NCBI RefSeq assembly: GCF_010894435.1 | Contig: NZ_JAAIXZ010000014.1 | Coordinates: 186,001-250,000, forward strand | Source: Pyxidicoccus trucidator | GTDB lineage: Bacteria; Myxococcota; Myxococcia; Myxococcales; Myxococcaceae | Length of the DNA: 64,000 bases | Reading direction: 5' to 3' | Part shown: in pieces, positions 42,271-51,311 of the stretch | Layout of the letters: every line of letters begins with the position of its first letter | How positions within the stretch are numbered: position 1 is the first letter of the stretch | Translations under genes and position numbers: made by a program | Notes under the pieces: model-generated | Database searches by the model: none | Told to the model about the DNA's origin: nothing | What the model saw: the letters and a program-made list of their open reading frames with translations, nothing else

Positions 42271-44100
42271 TCAGTGAAGCAGCGGCCCGGGCACCGCCGC
42301 CGTCCGCCAGGGAAGCTCCACGGTGAAGATGGAGCCCTTCCCCGGCTCGCTGTGGACGGAGATGGTGCCGCCCATGCAGGAGAGAATCTCGCGGACGATC
42401 CACAGCCCCATCCCCAGGCCGCTGAAGTGCTGCTCGGAGACGGCGCGCTCGAAGCGCTCGAAGATGCGCGCCTGGTCCCGCTCGGCGATGCCGATGCCCT
42501 CGTCCCGCACGGAGAGCCTCGCGGCGTGCTCGTCTCCCGTCACCTGCACGGTGATGGGACGGCCCTGGCCGTACTTGACGGCGTTGGACAGGAGGTTGGT
42601 CATCACCTGCTCCAGCCGGAGCCGGTCCCACTGGCCGCGGAGGCTTCCCTCACTGCGCAGCACCAGCGTGCTGCCACTTCGCGCCAGCTCCTCACGGAAG
42701 CGCACGGACACGTCGCGGGCCACCTCCGACAGGTCCAGGTCCTCCGGGTGGAAGCGCAGGCGCCCCTCCCGGACGCGGGCGATGTCCAGCAGCTCGTCCA
42801 CGAGGTGTATCAGCCGCTCCACCTGCCGCTCGACGACCTCCGCCTTGGCCATCACCCGCTCGGAGGCGTACGCCTGTCCCTCGCGGATGCGGCGCAGCAG
42901 GCTCTGTGACTGGAGCCGCAGCGTCATCAGCGGTGTGCGCAGCTCGTGCGCGGCGATGGAGAGGAACCTGTCCCTGCTGCGGACGGCGTCGACCAGCTCC
43001 TGGTTCAGCCGGGCGTTGTCCACCGCCAGCGCCACGCGGCGGGCGACGTCCCGCGCCAGCTCCACCTCCGTGTCACCGAGCCGGCGCGGAGGGACGGTGG
43101 TGAAGCCGATGGCGCCCAGCACCCGGCCCCGGCCCACGAGCGTCAGGCGGATGGAGGAGCCCGCGGCGTCTCCCAGCCGGAGGTGGCCCTCCACCGACGG
43201 AGAGCCGCCGGTGTCGGGCGCGTAGAGGGCCGGGGGCTCGGAGACGCCTCGCAGGCGCTGCTCTTCCTGGAGGTCGACGTGGGCCACCGCCTCGCGCTGG
43301 AGCCGGCCGTCTTCCTGGAGGAGGTCGAGGACGCAGCCATCCGCCACCAGGGGGACGGACAGGCGCACGGCCAGGGTGAGCGCGCGGCCCAGGTCGGCCT
43401 CCTCGGCGAGCGCGCCGCTCAGCTCCGCCAGCAGGGCGAAGCGCTGGCGCGCGGCGTCCGCCTCCACGCGCGCGGCCTCCGCGGCCCGGGCCTGGCCTTC
43501 CAGCTCGCGGGTGGCGCGCAGCTCTATCTCCGTCATCACCGAGGCCGCCAGGTCCTTGAGGATGCCCAGCTCCTCGTCCTTCCAGTCACGCGGCTTCGTG
43601 TCGATGGCGCACAGGGTGCCGAGAATCTCGCCGGACGGAGTCTTCAGCGGGTAGCCCGCATAGGCGACCACGTTGAGCTGATCCACGGCGAGGTTCTCCT
43701 TCAGCACCGGATGCTCGCGGGCGTCGTTGATGACGAGCGGCTGTCCGGTGGCCACCACGTGGATGCAGAAGGAGTAGGTGAGGGGCGTCTGCCGGACGTC
43801 GCACCACGGAGGCGGCAGGCCGACGCAGCTCTTGAAGAACTGCCTGTCCCTGTCCACCAGGGTGACGAGCGATACGGGCACATGGAGCGTCCGCGTCGTC
43901 AGGCGGGCGAGCCGGTCGAAGGCTTCCTCGGAGGGGGTATCCAGCAAGGCCGTGCGCCGCAGCGCCTCCATCCGGCGCTGGCGGCTGATGATGTGCTGGA
44001 GCTCGAGCAGCTCGCGTTCCATCCGAGTGGGCGCCTGCTGACGCGGGTCTTCAGGGGCTCCGCCCTCGAACGAGCCGTTCTCTGGGTGCATGCCGACCAT
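42271..44100 (-). CDS. hybrid-sensing histidine kinase: two GAF domains, HisKA, HATPase
   Basis: 609 aa from ATG 44100 after GGGGGAGG. Order: a helix (about 20-45), GAF 1 (about 50-190, with ALLDTPSEEAFDRLARLTT and LCAIDTKPR, of the common PAS-less GAF-kinase type), coiled linker, GAF 2 (about 230-370), HisKA with His in FLSIAAHELRTPLMTLRLQ, and HATPase_c with N-box NLLSNAVKYGQG, DEGIGIAERD and GLGMGLWIVREI. It is soluble, so a cytoplasmic signal is sensed. No response regulator adjoins it. Confidence 0.93.
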   Translation of the reverse strand: MVGMHPENGSFEGGAPEDPRQQAPTRMERELLELQHIISRQRRMEALRRTALLDTPSEEAFDRLARLTTRTLHVPVSLVTLVDRDRQFFKSCVGLPPPWCDVRQTPLTYSFCIHVVATGQPLVINDAREHPVLKENLAVDQLNVVAYAGYPLKTPSGEILGTLCAIDTKPRDWKDEELGILKDLAASVMTEIELRATRELEGQARAAEAARVEADAARQRFALLAELSGALAEEADLGRALTLAVRLSVPLVADGCVLDLLQEDGRLQREAVAHVDLQEEQRLRGVSEPPALYAPDTGGSPSVEGHLRLGDAAGSSIRLTLVGRGRVLGAIGFTTVPPRRLGDTEVELARDVARRVALAVDNARLNQELVDAVRSRDRFLSIAAHELRTPLMTLRLQSQSLLRRIREGQAYASERVMAKAEVVERQVERLIHLVDELLDIARVREGRLRFHPEDLDLSEVARDVSVRFREELARSGSTLVLRSEGSLRGQWDRLRLEQVMTNLLSNAVKYGQGRPITVQVTGDEHAARLSVRDEGIGIAERDQARIFERFERAVSEQHFSGLGMGLWIVREILSCMGGTISVHSEPGKGSIFTVELPWRTAAVPGPLLH

Positions 44101-44300
44101 GGTCGCCTCCCCCGGGCGAAGGGCAGTGCCTCCCGCTCCTCCTTCATGGTGGCCACCGTGGCGCCGGGTTGCCCGGTGCGCGCTCCGGAAGCGGACGCCC
44201 CGAAAGCCCTGGTGGAGTGCGGAGCTACCCCACGAGAACCCGGCCGCCCGGGGCAAAACGGGGAAGGAGAGCTAGAATCCAAGAAAATGATAAACCTGCA

Positions 44301-44330
44301 TTGACCTACTTCCAGGTAGGGCTGTACACG
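44301..44330 (+). promoter_or_regulatory. candidate promoter with palindrome
   Basis: TTGACC (44301-44306) and TACACG (44325-44330) are spaced 18 bp apart. The spacer holds an inverted repeat CCTAC/GTAGG (44305-44320) that could be an operator. It lies about 40 bp upstream of the lipoprotein gene, in AT-richer sequence. Weak consensus match, so only a candidate. Confidence 0.35.
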
Positions 44331-44368
44331 TTTCCCGCCGTCGATTCATTCCAAGGAGACGAGTCGCC

Positions 44369-44770
44369 ATGAGCCTCAAGCGAAGCGCCGTCGTGTTGGG
44401 AGTGTCGGGACTGCTGGCCATCCTGCCCGGCTGTGGAAGCGAGCCCGTCGAGCCGGTGGAGCCCGCCGCGAGCACGGCGGAGGACGGGCCGGATGAGCGG
44501 GGCGGCACGGTCAACCAGATGGTCTACACGGACCACGCCATCGTCACCTGTTCGAGCGCGACGATGTACGGCAACTACTCGACGACGTCGGGGCCGCAGG
44601 ACCCGATTCGCGTGCTCGGCTACGGCGACAAGGTCGGCATCCGGCGGGATGCTGGCACTGCCTCCTGGGCCGTCATCCTGGACTACGGGCCGGACGACTG
44701 GGGCTACCTGCTGCGCTCGTGCATGACCCGTTGCAGCGGCCCCAACAACCCCATCGCCGGCTGCTTCTGA
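44369..44770 (+). CDS. small lipoprotein with SH3-like domain
   Basis: 133 aa; ATG 44369 after an AAGGAG site. Lipobox LPGCGSE. A Pro/Glu linker (residues 25-48) leads to a domain of about 80 residues: AIVTCSSATMYGNYS, RVLGYGDKVGIRR, WAVILDYGPDDWGYLL, matching the strand rhythm of bacterial SH3 (SH3b) folds. A trailing pair of Cys (CMTRCSG ... CF) may make a disulfide with the Cys of VTCSS. It is followed 25 bp later by a second protein with the same fold, so they were probably one gene family duplicated. Confidence 0.75.
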   Translation: MSLKRSAVVLGVSGLLAILPGCGSEPVEPVEPAASTAEDGPDERGGTVNQMVYTDHAIVTCSSATMYGNYSTTSGPQDPIRVLGYGDKVGIRRDAGTASWAVILDYGPDDWGYLLRSCMTRCSGPNNPIAGCF

Positions 44771-44795
44771 GCCCACCGCGCACAAGGAGGACACG

Positions 44796-45140
44796 ATGAC
44801 GATCGAGACTCCCGAGGTGGCTCTCCGTGACACCGCGCCGCTCGAGCACCGGCGCGCGCTGCTGCCGCTTCTGGCGCGCGTGGCCCTGGTCGCGCTCTGC
44901 GCGGTGGGCGCGTGGCAGGCGTTCAAGGTGACTCCGGCGTGGGCCGGGACGCGGCTGACGGTGTGCGCGCAGGACCTGTACGTCCGCGACGCGCCAGCGG
45001 GCATCTTCATCGGCACGCTGTACCAGGGGCAGACGATGGAGGTGACGAAGTACTCGCCGAGTGGCGAGTGGGCCTATGGCTTCGCCTATGGCCACGTGAA
45101 CAAGTGGGGCTGGGTGCAGAACGGCTGGTTCTGCCGGTAG
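44796..45140 (+). CDS. small secreted or anchored SH3-like protein
   Basis: 114 aa. Cytoplasmic N-terminus (MTIETPEVALRDTAPLEHRR), one hydrophobic helix (ALLPLLARVALVALCAVGAW) and then an SH3b-like domain: VCAQDLYVRDAPAGIFIGT-LYQGQTMEVTKY, GHVNKWGWVQNGWFC. The Leu-Tyr-Val-Arg-Asp-Ala-Pro string is the classic start of SH3_3 repeats. The helix may act as a signal peptide (cleavage after PAWAG) or a type II anchor. Paired with the preceding lipoprotein, 25 bp apart. Confidence 0.75.
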   Translation: MTIETPEVALRDTAPLEHRRALLPLLARVALVALCAVGAWQAFKVTPAWAGTRLTVCAQDLYVRDAPAGIFIGTLYQGQTMEVTKYSPSGEWAYGFAYGHVNKWGWVQNGWFCR

Positions 45141-45162
45141 CCGCACGGGGCCGCGCGTGGCG

Positions 45163-45795
45163 TCAGTCCTCGTCGTCGCCGCGCGCGAGCCGTGCCCCCG
45201 GATGCCCGGTCGCCAGCGTCTCGTGCTCGCGCTCCTGCGTGAGCCCCGACGTGCTGGAGAGCTTCGTGTCCTCGTGCGGGTTGTCGGACCTCGCCACCGA
45301 GTGCGTGTGTGCCCGCTCGGGCCGCGCCTCGGACAGCGGGTGCTGGCTGCCTGGCCGGCCCCCGGACAGGGTGTGACGGCGGGCGGGGTCGAGGTGGACG
45401 TACTCGAACCGCTCCCGGGACTCGCGGGGGGTGAACAGGGCGCCAAGTGGCCCGGGCAGGTCCTCGTGGAGCCGGTGCAGCGCCGCCTCGGAGAGCGCCT
45501 CGGCCAGCACCTGGCAGACGACGCCCGTGTGCTCCACGGCGAAGCCCCGGCGGACGTGCTCCCGCCCCGCGACGCGCACGTACAGCTCCGTGAGGTCGAA
45601 GTCCTGGCCGTGCGCTCCGCTCCTCAGCATTCCGGTGATGGGAGCGGGGAGGTCCTCGGCGAGCACCTGGAGCTCGCCCCGGGTGAGCCGCGCGCCCACG
45701 ACTTCGAGCACGGCACGCGCCGTCCGGGCGGCCTCATCGATGCTCGACAGCCCCGTGCGCTCGGTGACCCGGGACAGGAATTCGTCGTGCGTCAT
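45163..45795 (-). CDS. DUF2267 protein
   Basis: 210 aa from ATG 45795 (GGGGAGAGGACG ribosome site). Two half-repeats of DUF2267: MTHDEFLSRVTERTGLSS...LEVVGARLTRGELQVLAEDLPAPI and LTELYVRVAGREHVRRGFAVEHTGVVCQVLAEALSEAALHRLHEDLPGPL. The 70-residue C-terminal tail is hydrophilic and repeats Glu/His/Arg/Ser with no clear fold. DUF2267 proteins are short helical cytoplasmic proteins, often seen with stress-related genes; function unknown. Confidence 0.85.
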   Translation of the reverse strand: MTHDEFLSRVTERTGLSSIDEAARTARAVLEVVGARLTRGELQVLAEDLPAPITGMLRSGAHGQDFDLTELYVRVAGREHVRRGFAVEHTGVVCQVLAEALSEAALHRLHEDLPGPLGALFTPRESRERFEYVHLDPARRHTLSGGRPGSQHPLSEARPERAHTHSVARSDNPHEDTKLSSTSGLTQEREHETLATGHPGARLARGDDED

Positions 45796-45925
45796 CGTCC
45801 TCTCCCCGTGGGTTGAGCGGCCAGTTCCACCCCAAGTCTGTGCACGGGGCCGCCCCCGCGTGGACCTTCCGCCTCCCCGGCCCCGGGAGGAGCAGGGAAG
45901 GGCCTCGTGATACCGTCCCGGTCCG

Positions 45926-47299
45926 ATGGCTCCACGCGAAGCTCCCCCTTCTCCGCGCCCCGTCTCACGAGGGCGCCGCATCCTCGCCACCTCGCTCTGC
46001 CTCGTCCTCCTGGCTGGACTGGGAGGCTGCCGCAAGTCGGACGCCGAGCGGGCCGCCGAGGAGCGGGCGGAGATCGACAAGAAGCTCCGGGACTCGTACG
46101 CGCTGGTGCCATACCGCGCGCTGAAGCTGACCTTGCGCGCCGAGGGCGAGCCGAACGCGCCCGAGGAGATTGCCACGCTCTGGAAGGTCCTCGCCGAGAC
46201 GCGGGCGCTGCCCGAGAAGGCCGTCACGGACGAGGAGACGCGCCGCATGGCAAGGGCGTATCTGGATTTGGGCGTTGCCTTCTACAAGGCGAAGAAGACG
46301 CTGGAGAAGCGCGACGAGGACGAGTTCCCCCTGCTGTGGAACCGCTGGCTGCCAGAAGCGGCGCCACCCTTCCCGGGGTACGACGCGGGGCAGGAGCACG
46401 CCGTCCTCGCCGCCGTGTGGGTGGTCCTCGACAACGCCGACCGGGGCAACCGCGTCCCCGCGTCGGACCTGGTGTTCTACGAGCTGTCGCGCGCGAGGGC
46501 CCAGCCCTCGTGGCCGCCGAGCCTGCGCGTGGCCGTGCAGGCCAACCGCGGCCTGGCCTTCTGCGGGGCCGGCTACCACTACGCGGCCGAGGAGGAGCTG
46601 AACGCCTTCCTCGCCGACGCGGAGGCTCTGCCCGTGGACGCCTTCCCCGCGTATCAGGGCACCACGCCCGAGCAGTCCCGCGAGACGCTGCTCGCCGCCG
46701 GCTACTTCCTGCGCGCGTGGAACCGCATGGGGCTCAAGCGCGAGCGCGCCGCCGAGGACGACATCGAGCGCGGCCTGCGCTCGCTGGAGAAGCTGGGCAT
46801 CGAGAACGAGCTGACGTGGTGGGGCTGGGCCTTCATCCACTTCCGCCGCGAGCGTTACGAGGAGTCCGCGAAGTACCTCGACAAGCTCGCGGCCAGCCCG
46901 TTCCTCGGGGAGACCGAGCGCCAGGAGGTCCGCGCCAGCGCGGAGGAGATGCGCAAGCACGGCGACAAGCTCCCCGTCTTCCTGCAGGCGCGCGCGGCCG
47001 TCATCCTGGCCCAGGCGCTCATCGCCCGCGCCGGTGGGCCGGAGAAGATCCTCGTCACCGTGCTGGGCCCGGAGCGGGCGAAGCAGGTCTACGCGCCCAT
47101 CGTCTGGATGGACCGGGTGCGCCAGGGCGTCGGCGCCGTCTCGCTGGACAAGGTCGCGAGCGGGGCCGGGGACACGCTGGACGTCGCGAAGGAGGCGGGA
47201 GGAAAGGGGCTCGACGCGGCGAAGGAGGCGGGCAGCAAGGGGCTGGAGGCGCTGAAGAAGAAGCTGGGCAGCGGCTCGGCGGAGCCCGCTCCCCGCTGA
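45926..47299 (+). CDS. lipoprotein of unknown function, helical (TPR-like)
   Basis: 457 aa. Signal peptide with lipobox LGGC (Cys35). The mature part is highly helical with helix pairs of TPR character (for example ETLLAAGYFLRAWNRMGL... FIHFRRERYEESAKYLDKL). The last 60 residues are alternating KEAGGKGLDAAKEAGSKGLE-type coil sequences. It probably sits in the outer or inner membrane facing the periplasm. No close family recalled. Confidence 0.78.
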   Translation: MAPREAPPSPRPVSRGRRILATSLCLVLLAGLGGCRKSDAERAAEERAEIDKKLRDSYALVPYRALKLTLRAEGEPNAPEEIATLWKVLAETRALPEKAVTDEETRRMARAYLDLGVAFYKAKKTLEKRDEDEFPLLWNRWLPEAAPPFPGYDAGQEHAVLAAVWVVLDNADRGNRVPASDLVFYELSRARAQPSWPPSLRVAVQANRGLAFCGAGYHYAAEEELNAFLADAEALPVDAFPAYQGTTPEQSRETLLAAGYFLRAWNRMGLKRERAAEDDIERGLRSLEKLGIENELTWWGWAFIHFRRERYEESAKYLDKLAASPFLGETERQEVRASAEEMRKHGDKLPVFLQARAAVILAQALIARAGGPEKILVTVLGPERAKQVYAPIVWMDRVRQGVGAVSLDKVASGAGDTLDVAKEAGGKGLDAAKEAGSKGLEALKKKLGSGSAEPAPR

Positions 47300-47436
47300 C
47301 GGGCCACCGGCGGCCACGCCCGGACTGGCGTGGCCGCGGCGGTGACGTGCTTCGCGCCCTTCATGTAGGGGATGCTGGACTGGTGGTGCGTCGGTGCACC
47401 GTGCTATCCGACCGCCCCCGCCAGGAGCCCGACGAC

Positions 47437-48063
47437 ATGCCCGCGACGAAGAAGGCCCCCGAGAAGAAGGCCGTGGTGAAGAAGGCGCCCGCGAAGGAGC
47501 TTCCCATCGTCCCGTTTGAGAGCCAGCGCGCGTGGGAGACGTGGCTCGCCGCCAACCATGCGTCGTCTCGCGGCGTGTGGCTGAAGCTCGCGAAGAAGTC
47601 CACGGGCGTCGCGTCGGTCACCTACCCGGAGGCGCTGGACGTGGCGCTCGCGTGGGGGTGGATCGACGGGCAGAAGGGGAGCTTCGACGACGCGTGGTGG
47701 CTCCAGAAGTTCACGCCGCGCGGGGCGAAGAGCGTCTGGTCCAAGGTGAACCGCGAGAAGGTGCAGGCCCTCGTCGACGCGGGGAAGATGCAGCCCTCCG
47801 GGCTCGCGGTGGTGGAGAGCGCGAAGCAGGACGGGCGCTGGGAGGCGGCCTACGACTCACAGAGCAAGGCCACCGTGCCCGAGGACCTGGCCACGGCCCT
47901 CGCCGCCAACGCCCGTGCCTCGGCGTACTTCGCCACGCTCAACGCCGCCAACCGCTACGCCATCCTGTGGCGTGTCCACACGGCGAAGAAGGCGGAGACC
48001 CGGGCCCGGCGCATCGCGGACTTCGTGGAGATGCTCGCCCGGAACGAGAAGCTGCACCCCTGA
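47437..48063 (+). CDS. YdeI/OmpD-associated family protein
   Basis: 208 aa from ATG 47437 (AGGAG site). A Lys/Ala-rich start (MPATKKAPEKKAVVKKAPAK) precedes the family core: SQRAWETWLAANHASSRGVWLKLAKKSTG, YPEALDVALAWGWIDGQKGSFD, RGAKSVWSKVNREKVQALVDAG and AKKAETRARRIADFVEMLARNEKLHP. YdeI-like proteins are small cytoplasmic helical proteins of unclear role. The Lys-rich N-terminus resembles extensions seen on myxobacterial proteins. Confidence 0.88.
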   Translation: MPATKKAPEKKAVVKKAPAKELPIVPFESQRAWETWLAANHASSRGVWLKLAKKSTGVASVTYPEALDVALAWGWIDGQKGSFDDAWWLQKFTPRGAKSVWSKVNREKVQALVDAGKMQPSGLAVVESAKQDGRWEAAYDSQSKATVPEDLATALAANARASAYFATLNAANRYAILWRVHTAKKAETRARRIADFVEMLARNEKLHP

Positions 48064-48082
48064 GGCGCGCCGGAGCAGCCCC

Positions 48083-49219
48083 TCACGCCGTCGTCTTGCG
48101 GAACCGGCGCGAGGCCACCGTCATCATCACCGTGCCGAAGACGGCCAGCAGCAGGACCTGGAGCCACAGGTCCGCCAGGCCCGCGCTCTTGAGCAGCGTG
48201 CCGCGCAGCACCTCCACGTAGTAGCGGACCGGGTTGAAGTACGTGATCCACGCCAGCCAGTCCGGCATGGCGCGGATGGGCGTCATGACTCCCGACAGCA
48301 GCACCGCCGGGAGCATGAAGAGGAAGCCTCCGACGAAGGCCTGCTGCTGCGTGCGGCTCAGCGTGGCGATGACGAGCCCCACGCCCAGCGTGGACAGCAG
48401 GTAGAGCAGGGTGGCCAGCGCCACCAGCCCCAGGTTGCCCCGCAGCGGCACGCCGAACACCCAGGCCCCCACGCTCAGCGCGAGCCCCACGTCCACCAGG
48501 CCAATCAGGACGAACGGCGTCACCTTGCCCGCCATCAGCACTCCGGGCCGCAGGGGCGTCACCTGGAGCTGCTCCAGCGTGCCGCTCTCACGCTCGCGCG
48601 CCAGCCCCATGGCCATGATGATGGTGGTCACCACGAGCAGCAGCATCGCCGCGATGCCCGGCACCACGTACACCGCCGTGGCCAGCTCCGGGTTGTAGAG
48701 GACGCGCGGCACCAGCTCCACCGCCTGACGGGGTGGCGTCTCTCCTCGTGCCAGGGCCTCCGCCCGCATCTTCCCGACTGCCTGCTGCACCGCGTGCCGC
48801 GCTACCGCGTCCGCCGCCACCCCCGAGCGCACCGGGTCCGAGCCGTCCACCAGCGCCTGCACCTCGGCCCCCGTGCCGCGCAGCACGTCCTCCTGGAAGT
48901 CGGGAGGGAACACCAGCGCCACGGACGCCTCGCCACGCTCCACGAGCGCCTGCGCGGCGCGCTCGTCCCGGACCTCTGCCTTCAAGTCCAGCGTGTCCCC
49001 GGCCAGCAGCGTGCGCGCGTACTCCCGGCTGCTCGAAGACCCGTCCCGGTCCACCACCGCCGTGGGCACGTGGCGCACGTCGAAGTTCACCGCGAAGCCC
49101 AGGACGAAGAGCTGGACGAGGGGCGCCAGCGTCAGCAGCGCCATGACGCGCTTGTCGCGCGCCGTCTGCCGCACCTCCTTCACCACCACGGCGCGGTACT
49201 GCACGAACAGTGGATGCAT
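48083..49219 (-). CDS. ABC-2 permease (YbhR-like)
   Basis: 378 aa. N-terminal cytoplasmic segment then TM1 (LTLAPLVQLFVLGFAVNFD), a large extracytoplasmic domain of about 150 residues (ALVERGEASVALVFPPDF, ALVDGSDPVRSGV), then five helices with the ABC-2 signature ARERESGTLEQLQVTPLRPG. It forms the export channel with the other permease. Last gene of the operon; TM order is normal for YbhS/YbhR. Confidence 0.9.
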   Translation of the reverse strand: MHPLFVQYRAVVVKEVRQTARDKRVMALLTLAPLVQLFVLGFAVNFDVRHVPTAVVDRDGSSSSREYARTLLAGDTLDLKAEVRDERAAQALVERGEASVALVFPPDFQEDVLRGTGAEVQALVDGSDPVRSGVAADAVARHAVQQAVGKMRAEALARGETPPRQAVELVPRVLYNPELATAVYVVPGIAAMLLLVVTTIIMAMGLARERESGTLEQLQVTPLRPGVLMAGKVTPFVLIGLVDVGLALSVGAWVFGVPLRGNLGLVALATLLYLLSTLGVGLVIATLSRTQQQAFVGGFLFMLPAVLLSGVMTPIRAMPDWLAWITYFNPVRYYVEVLRGTLLKSAGLADLWLQVLLLAVFGTVMMTVASRRFRKTTA

Positions 49220-49235
49220 GGCTCCAGCCCTCCCT

Positions 49236-50366
49236 TCAGTCCAGCCGCCGGTGGAAGCGGCGCGTGGCCACCGTCAGCATGAAGGCCGCGAACAGCGCCA
49301 GCGCCACCAGTTGCGGCCACAGCACGTCCAGGCCATTGCCCCGCAGCAGCACTCCACGCAGCGTGCTCACGAAGTAGCGCGCCGGAATCAGCATGCTGAT
49401 GAACCGCAGCGGCGGGGGCAGGTTTTCAATGGGGAAGATGAAGCCCGACAGCAGCATGGACGGCAGCACGGACGTCATCGTCGCCACCTGCGTGGCCACC
49501 ACCTGGTTGCGCGTCACCACGGAGATGAGCAGCCCCTGGCCCAGCATGCCCACCAGGAACAGCAGCGCTCCCAGCCCCAGCGCCACCACGCTGCCGCGCA
49601 CCGGCACGTCGAACACCCACGTGCCCACGGTGATGACGAGCAGCACCTGGAGGATGCCGATGCCGAGGTACGGCAGCAGCTTGCCCACCACAATCTCCAG
49701 CCGCCCCACGGGCGTGGCGAAGAGCTGCTCCATGGAGCCGCGCTCCCACTCGCGGGCCACGGTGAGCGCGGTGATGAGCACCGCGACAATCGCCAGCAGG
49801 TACGCCGCCAGCCCCGGCACCAGGAACAGCGCGGAGCGCCCGTTCGGGTTGAACAGCGTCCGTATCCGCACCTCCAGCGGAGGCGCCCTCGGAGCCGAGC
49901 CCGTGAGCTTCCGGCCCGCCATTTCCACCAGCGCCTGGGCCTTGGCCAGCGCCTGCGTGGCGGTGTTCGCGTCCGAGCCATCCATCAGCAGCTGCACCTG
50001 GGCCCCGCCGCGCGCCACGTCCTCCGCGAAGCCCTTCGGCACCACCAGCACCGCCACCGCGCTCCCGCGCCGCAGCTCGCGCAGCGCGCCTTCGGGCGAG
50101 GTGCCCTCTGACTGGAGGACGAACTCCTCGGACGCCGTTACGAGGCGCACCAGCTCGCGGGACTGCTCGGTCCGGTCCTGGTCCACCACCGCCAGCCCCA
50201 GGTGGTCCACGTCGAAGCTGATGCCGAAGCCGAAGAGCACCAGCAACAGCACCGGCATGGCCAGCGCCAGGTAGAGGGTGCGGATGTCCCGGCGGATGTG
50301 CAGCACCTCCTTGCCCGCCATGGCGAGGATGCGGCCCACCGTACGTCGCAGGTGTGAAGAGGCCAT
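49236..50366 (-). CDS. ABC-2 permease (YbhS-like)
   Basis: 376 aa with the same plan: TM1 (LYLALAMPVLLLVLFGFGIS), a periplasmic domain (LRELRRGSAVAVLVVPKGFA, VQLLMDGSDANTATQALA), five C-terminal helices and the AREWERGSMEQLFATPVG box. The partner permease starts 16 bp downstream and the ATPase ends 6 bp upstream, so the genes are translated together. Confidence 0.9.
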   Translation of the reverse strand: MASSHLRRTVGRILAMAGKEVLHIRRDIRTLYLALAMPVLLLVLFGFGISFDVDHLGLAVVDQDRTEQSRELVRLVTASEEFVLQSEGTSPEGALRELRRGSAVAVLVVPKGFAEDVARGGAQVQLLMDGSDANTATQALAKAQALVEMAGRKLTGSAPRAPPLEVRIRTLFNPNGRSALFLVPGLAAYLLAIVAVLITALTVAREWERGSMEQLFATPVGRLEIVVGKLLPYLGIGILQVLLVITVGTWVFDVPVRGSVVALGLGALLFLVGMLGQGLLISVVTRNQVVATQVATMTSVLPSMLLSGFIFPIENLPPPLRFISMLIPARYFVSTLRGVLLRGNGLDVLWPQLVALALFAAFMLTVATRRFHRRLD

Positions 50367-50372
50367 GGCGGT

Positions 50373-51311
50373 TCAGTCCCCCCCTCGCTGGGCCCCGGCC
50401 GTGAGCGCCAGGAAGACGTCGTCCAGCGTGGGCGCGGACTCCTCCACCTCCAGCGGGTCCACTCCGCGCGCCCGCAGCCAGCGCTCCAGCGCCTCCGGGG
50501 GCAGCCGCTCCGGGTCCACCCGCACCGTCGCCCCCGAGCCGAAGCGGCTCACGTCCAGCACGCCGGGCTCGCCGCGCAGCGCGTCCAGCGCGGGTGCCAG
50601 GTGGGGGCCTCGCACCTCCAACACCCGGCCCGGCGCGTGCGTGCGCTTCAGCCCGTCCGGCGTGTCCAGCGCCACCAGCTTCCCGTCCACCATGATGCCG
50701 ATGCGGGCGCAGTACTCCGCCTCGTCCATGTAGTGCGTGGTGACGAAGACGGTGGTGCCGCCCGCGGCCAGCTCGCGGATGAGGGCCCAGAAGGAGCGGC
50801 GCTGAATCGGGTCCACGCCCGCGGTGGGCTCGTCCAGGAAGACGATGCGCGGCCGGTGCATCACCGAGCTGGCCAGCGCCACGCGCTGCTGCATGCCTCC
50901 CGGCAGTGAGCCCGTCACTTCATCCTGGATGCCGGTGAGCTGCATCCGCTCCAGCAGCTCGCTGATGCGCCGCTCCAGCTCTCGGCCATGGGCGCCGTAC
51001 GCCGAGGCGAAGAACTCCAGGTTGGCGCGGACCGTCAGGTCCAGGTACAGCGAGAAGCGCTGGGACATGTAGCCGATGCCCGCCTTCACACGCTCCGACT
51101 CGCTTTCCACGTCGTGGCCCGCGACCCGCGCGTGGCCGCCCGTGGGCTTCAGCAGCCCGCACAGCATGCGGATGGTGGTGGACTTGCCGGCGCCATTCGC
51201 CCCCAGGTAGCCGAAGATTTCGCCGGCCCCCACGGTGAAGCTCACGTCGTTCACCGCGGTGAAGGCGCCGAAGCGCCGCGTCAGGTGCTCCACCTCGATG
51301 GCCGCGCTCAT
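50373..51311 (-). CDS. ABC transporter ATPase (second half of a YbhF-like pair)
   Basis: 312 aa. Walker A GANGAGKST, Q-loop region YMSQRFSLYLDLTVRANL, signature LPGGMQQRVALA, Walker B IVFLDEPTAGVDP, switch His in VTTHYMDEAEY. The start ATG overlaps the stop of the upstream ATPase by 4 bp (ATGA). The C-terminal 70 residues add a regulatory tail. It powers an exporter together with the other ATPase and both permeases. Confidence 0.93.
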   Translation of the reverse strand: MSAAIEVEHLTRRFGAFTAVNDVSFTVGAGEIFGYLGANGAGKSTTIRMLCGLLKPTGGHARVAGHDVESESERVKAGIGYMSQRFSLYLDLTVRANLEFFASAYGAHGRELERRISELLERMQLTGIQDEVTGSLPGGMQQRVALASSVMHRPRIVFLDEPTAGVDPIQRRSFWALIRELAAGGTTVFVTTHYMDEAEYCARIGIMVDGKLVALDTPDGLKRTHAPGRVLEVRGPHLAPALDALRGEPGVLDVSRFGSGATVRVDPERLPPEALERWLRARGVDPLEVEESAPTLDDVFLALTAGAQRGGD

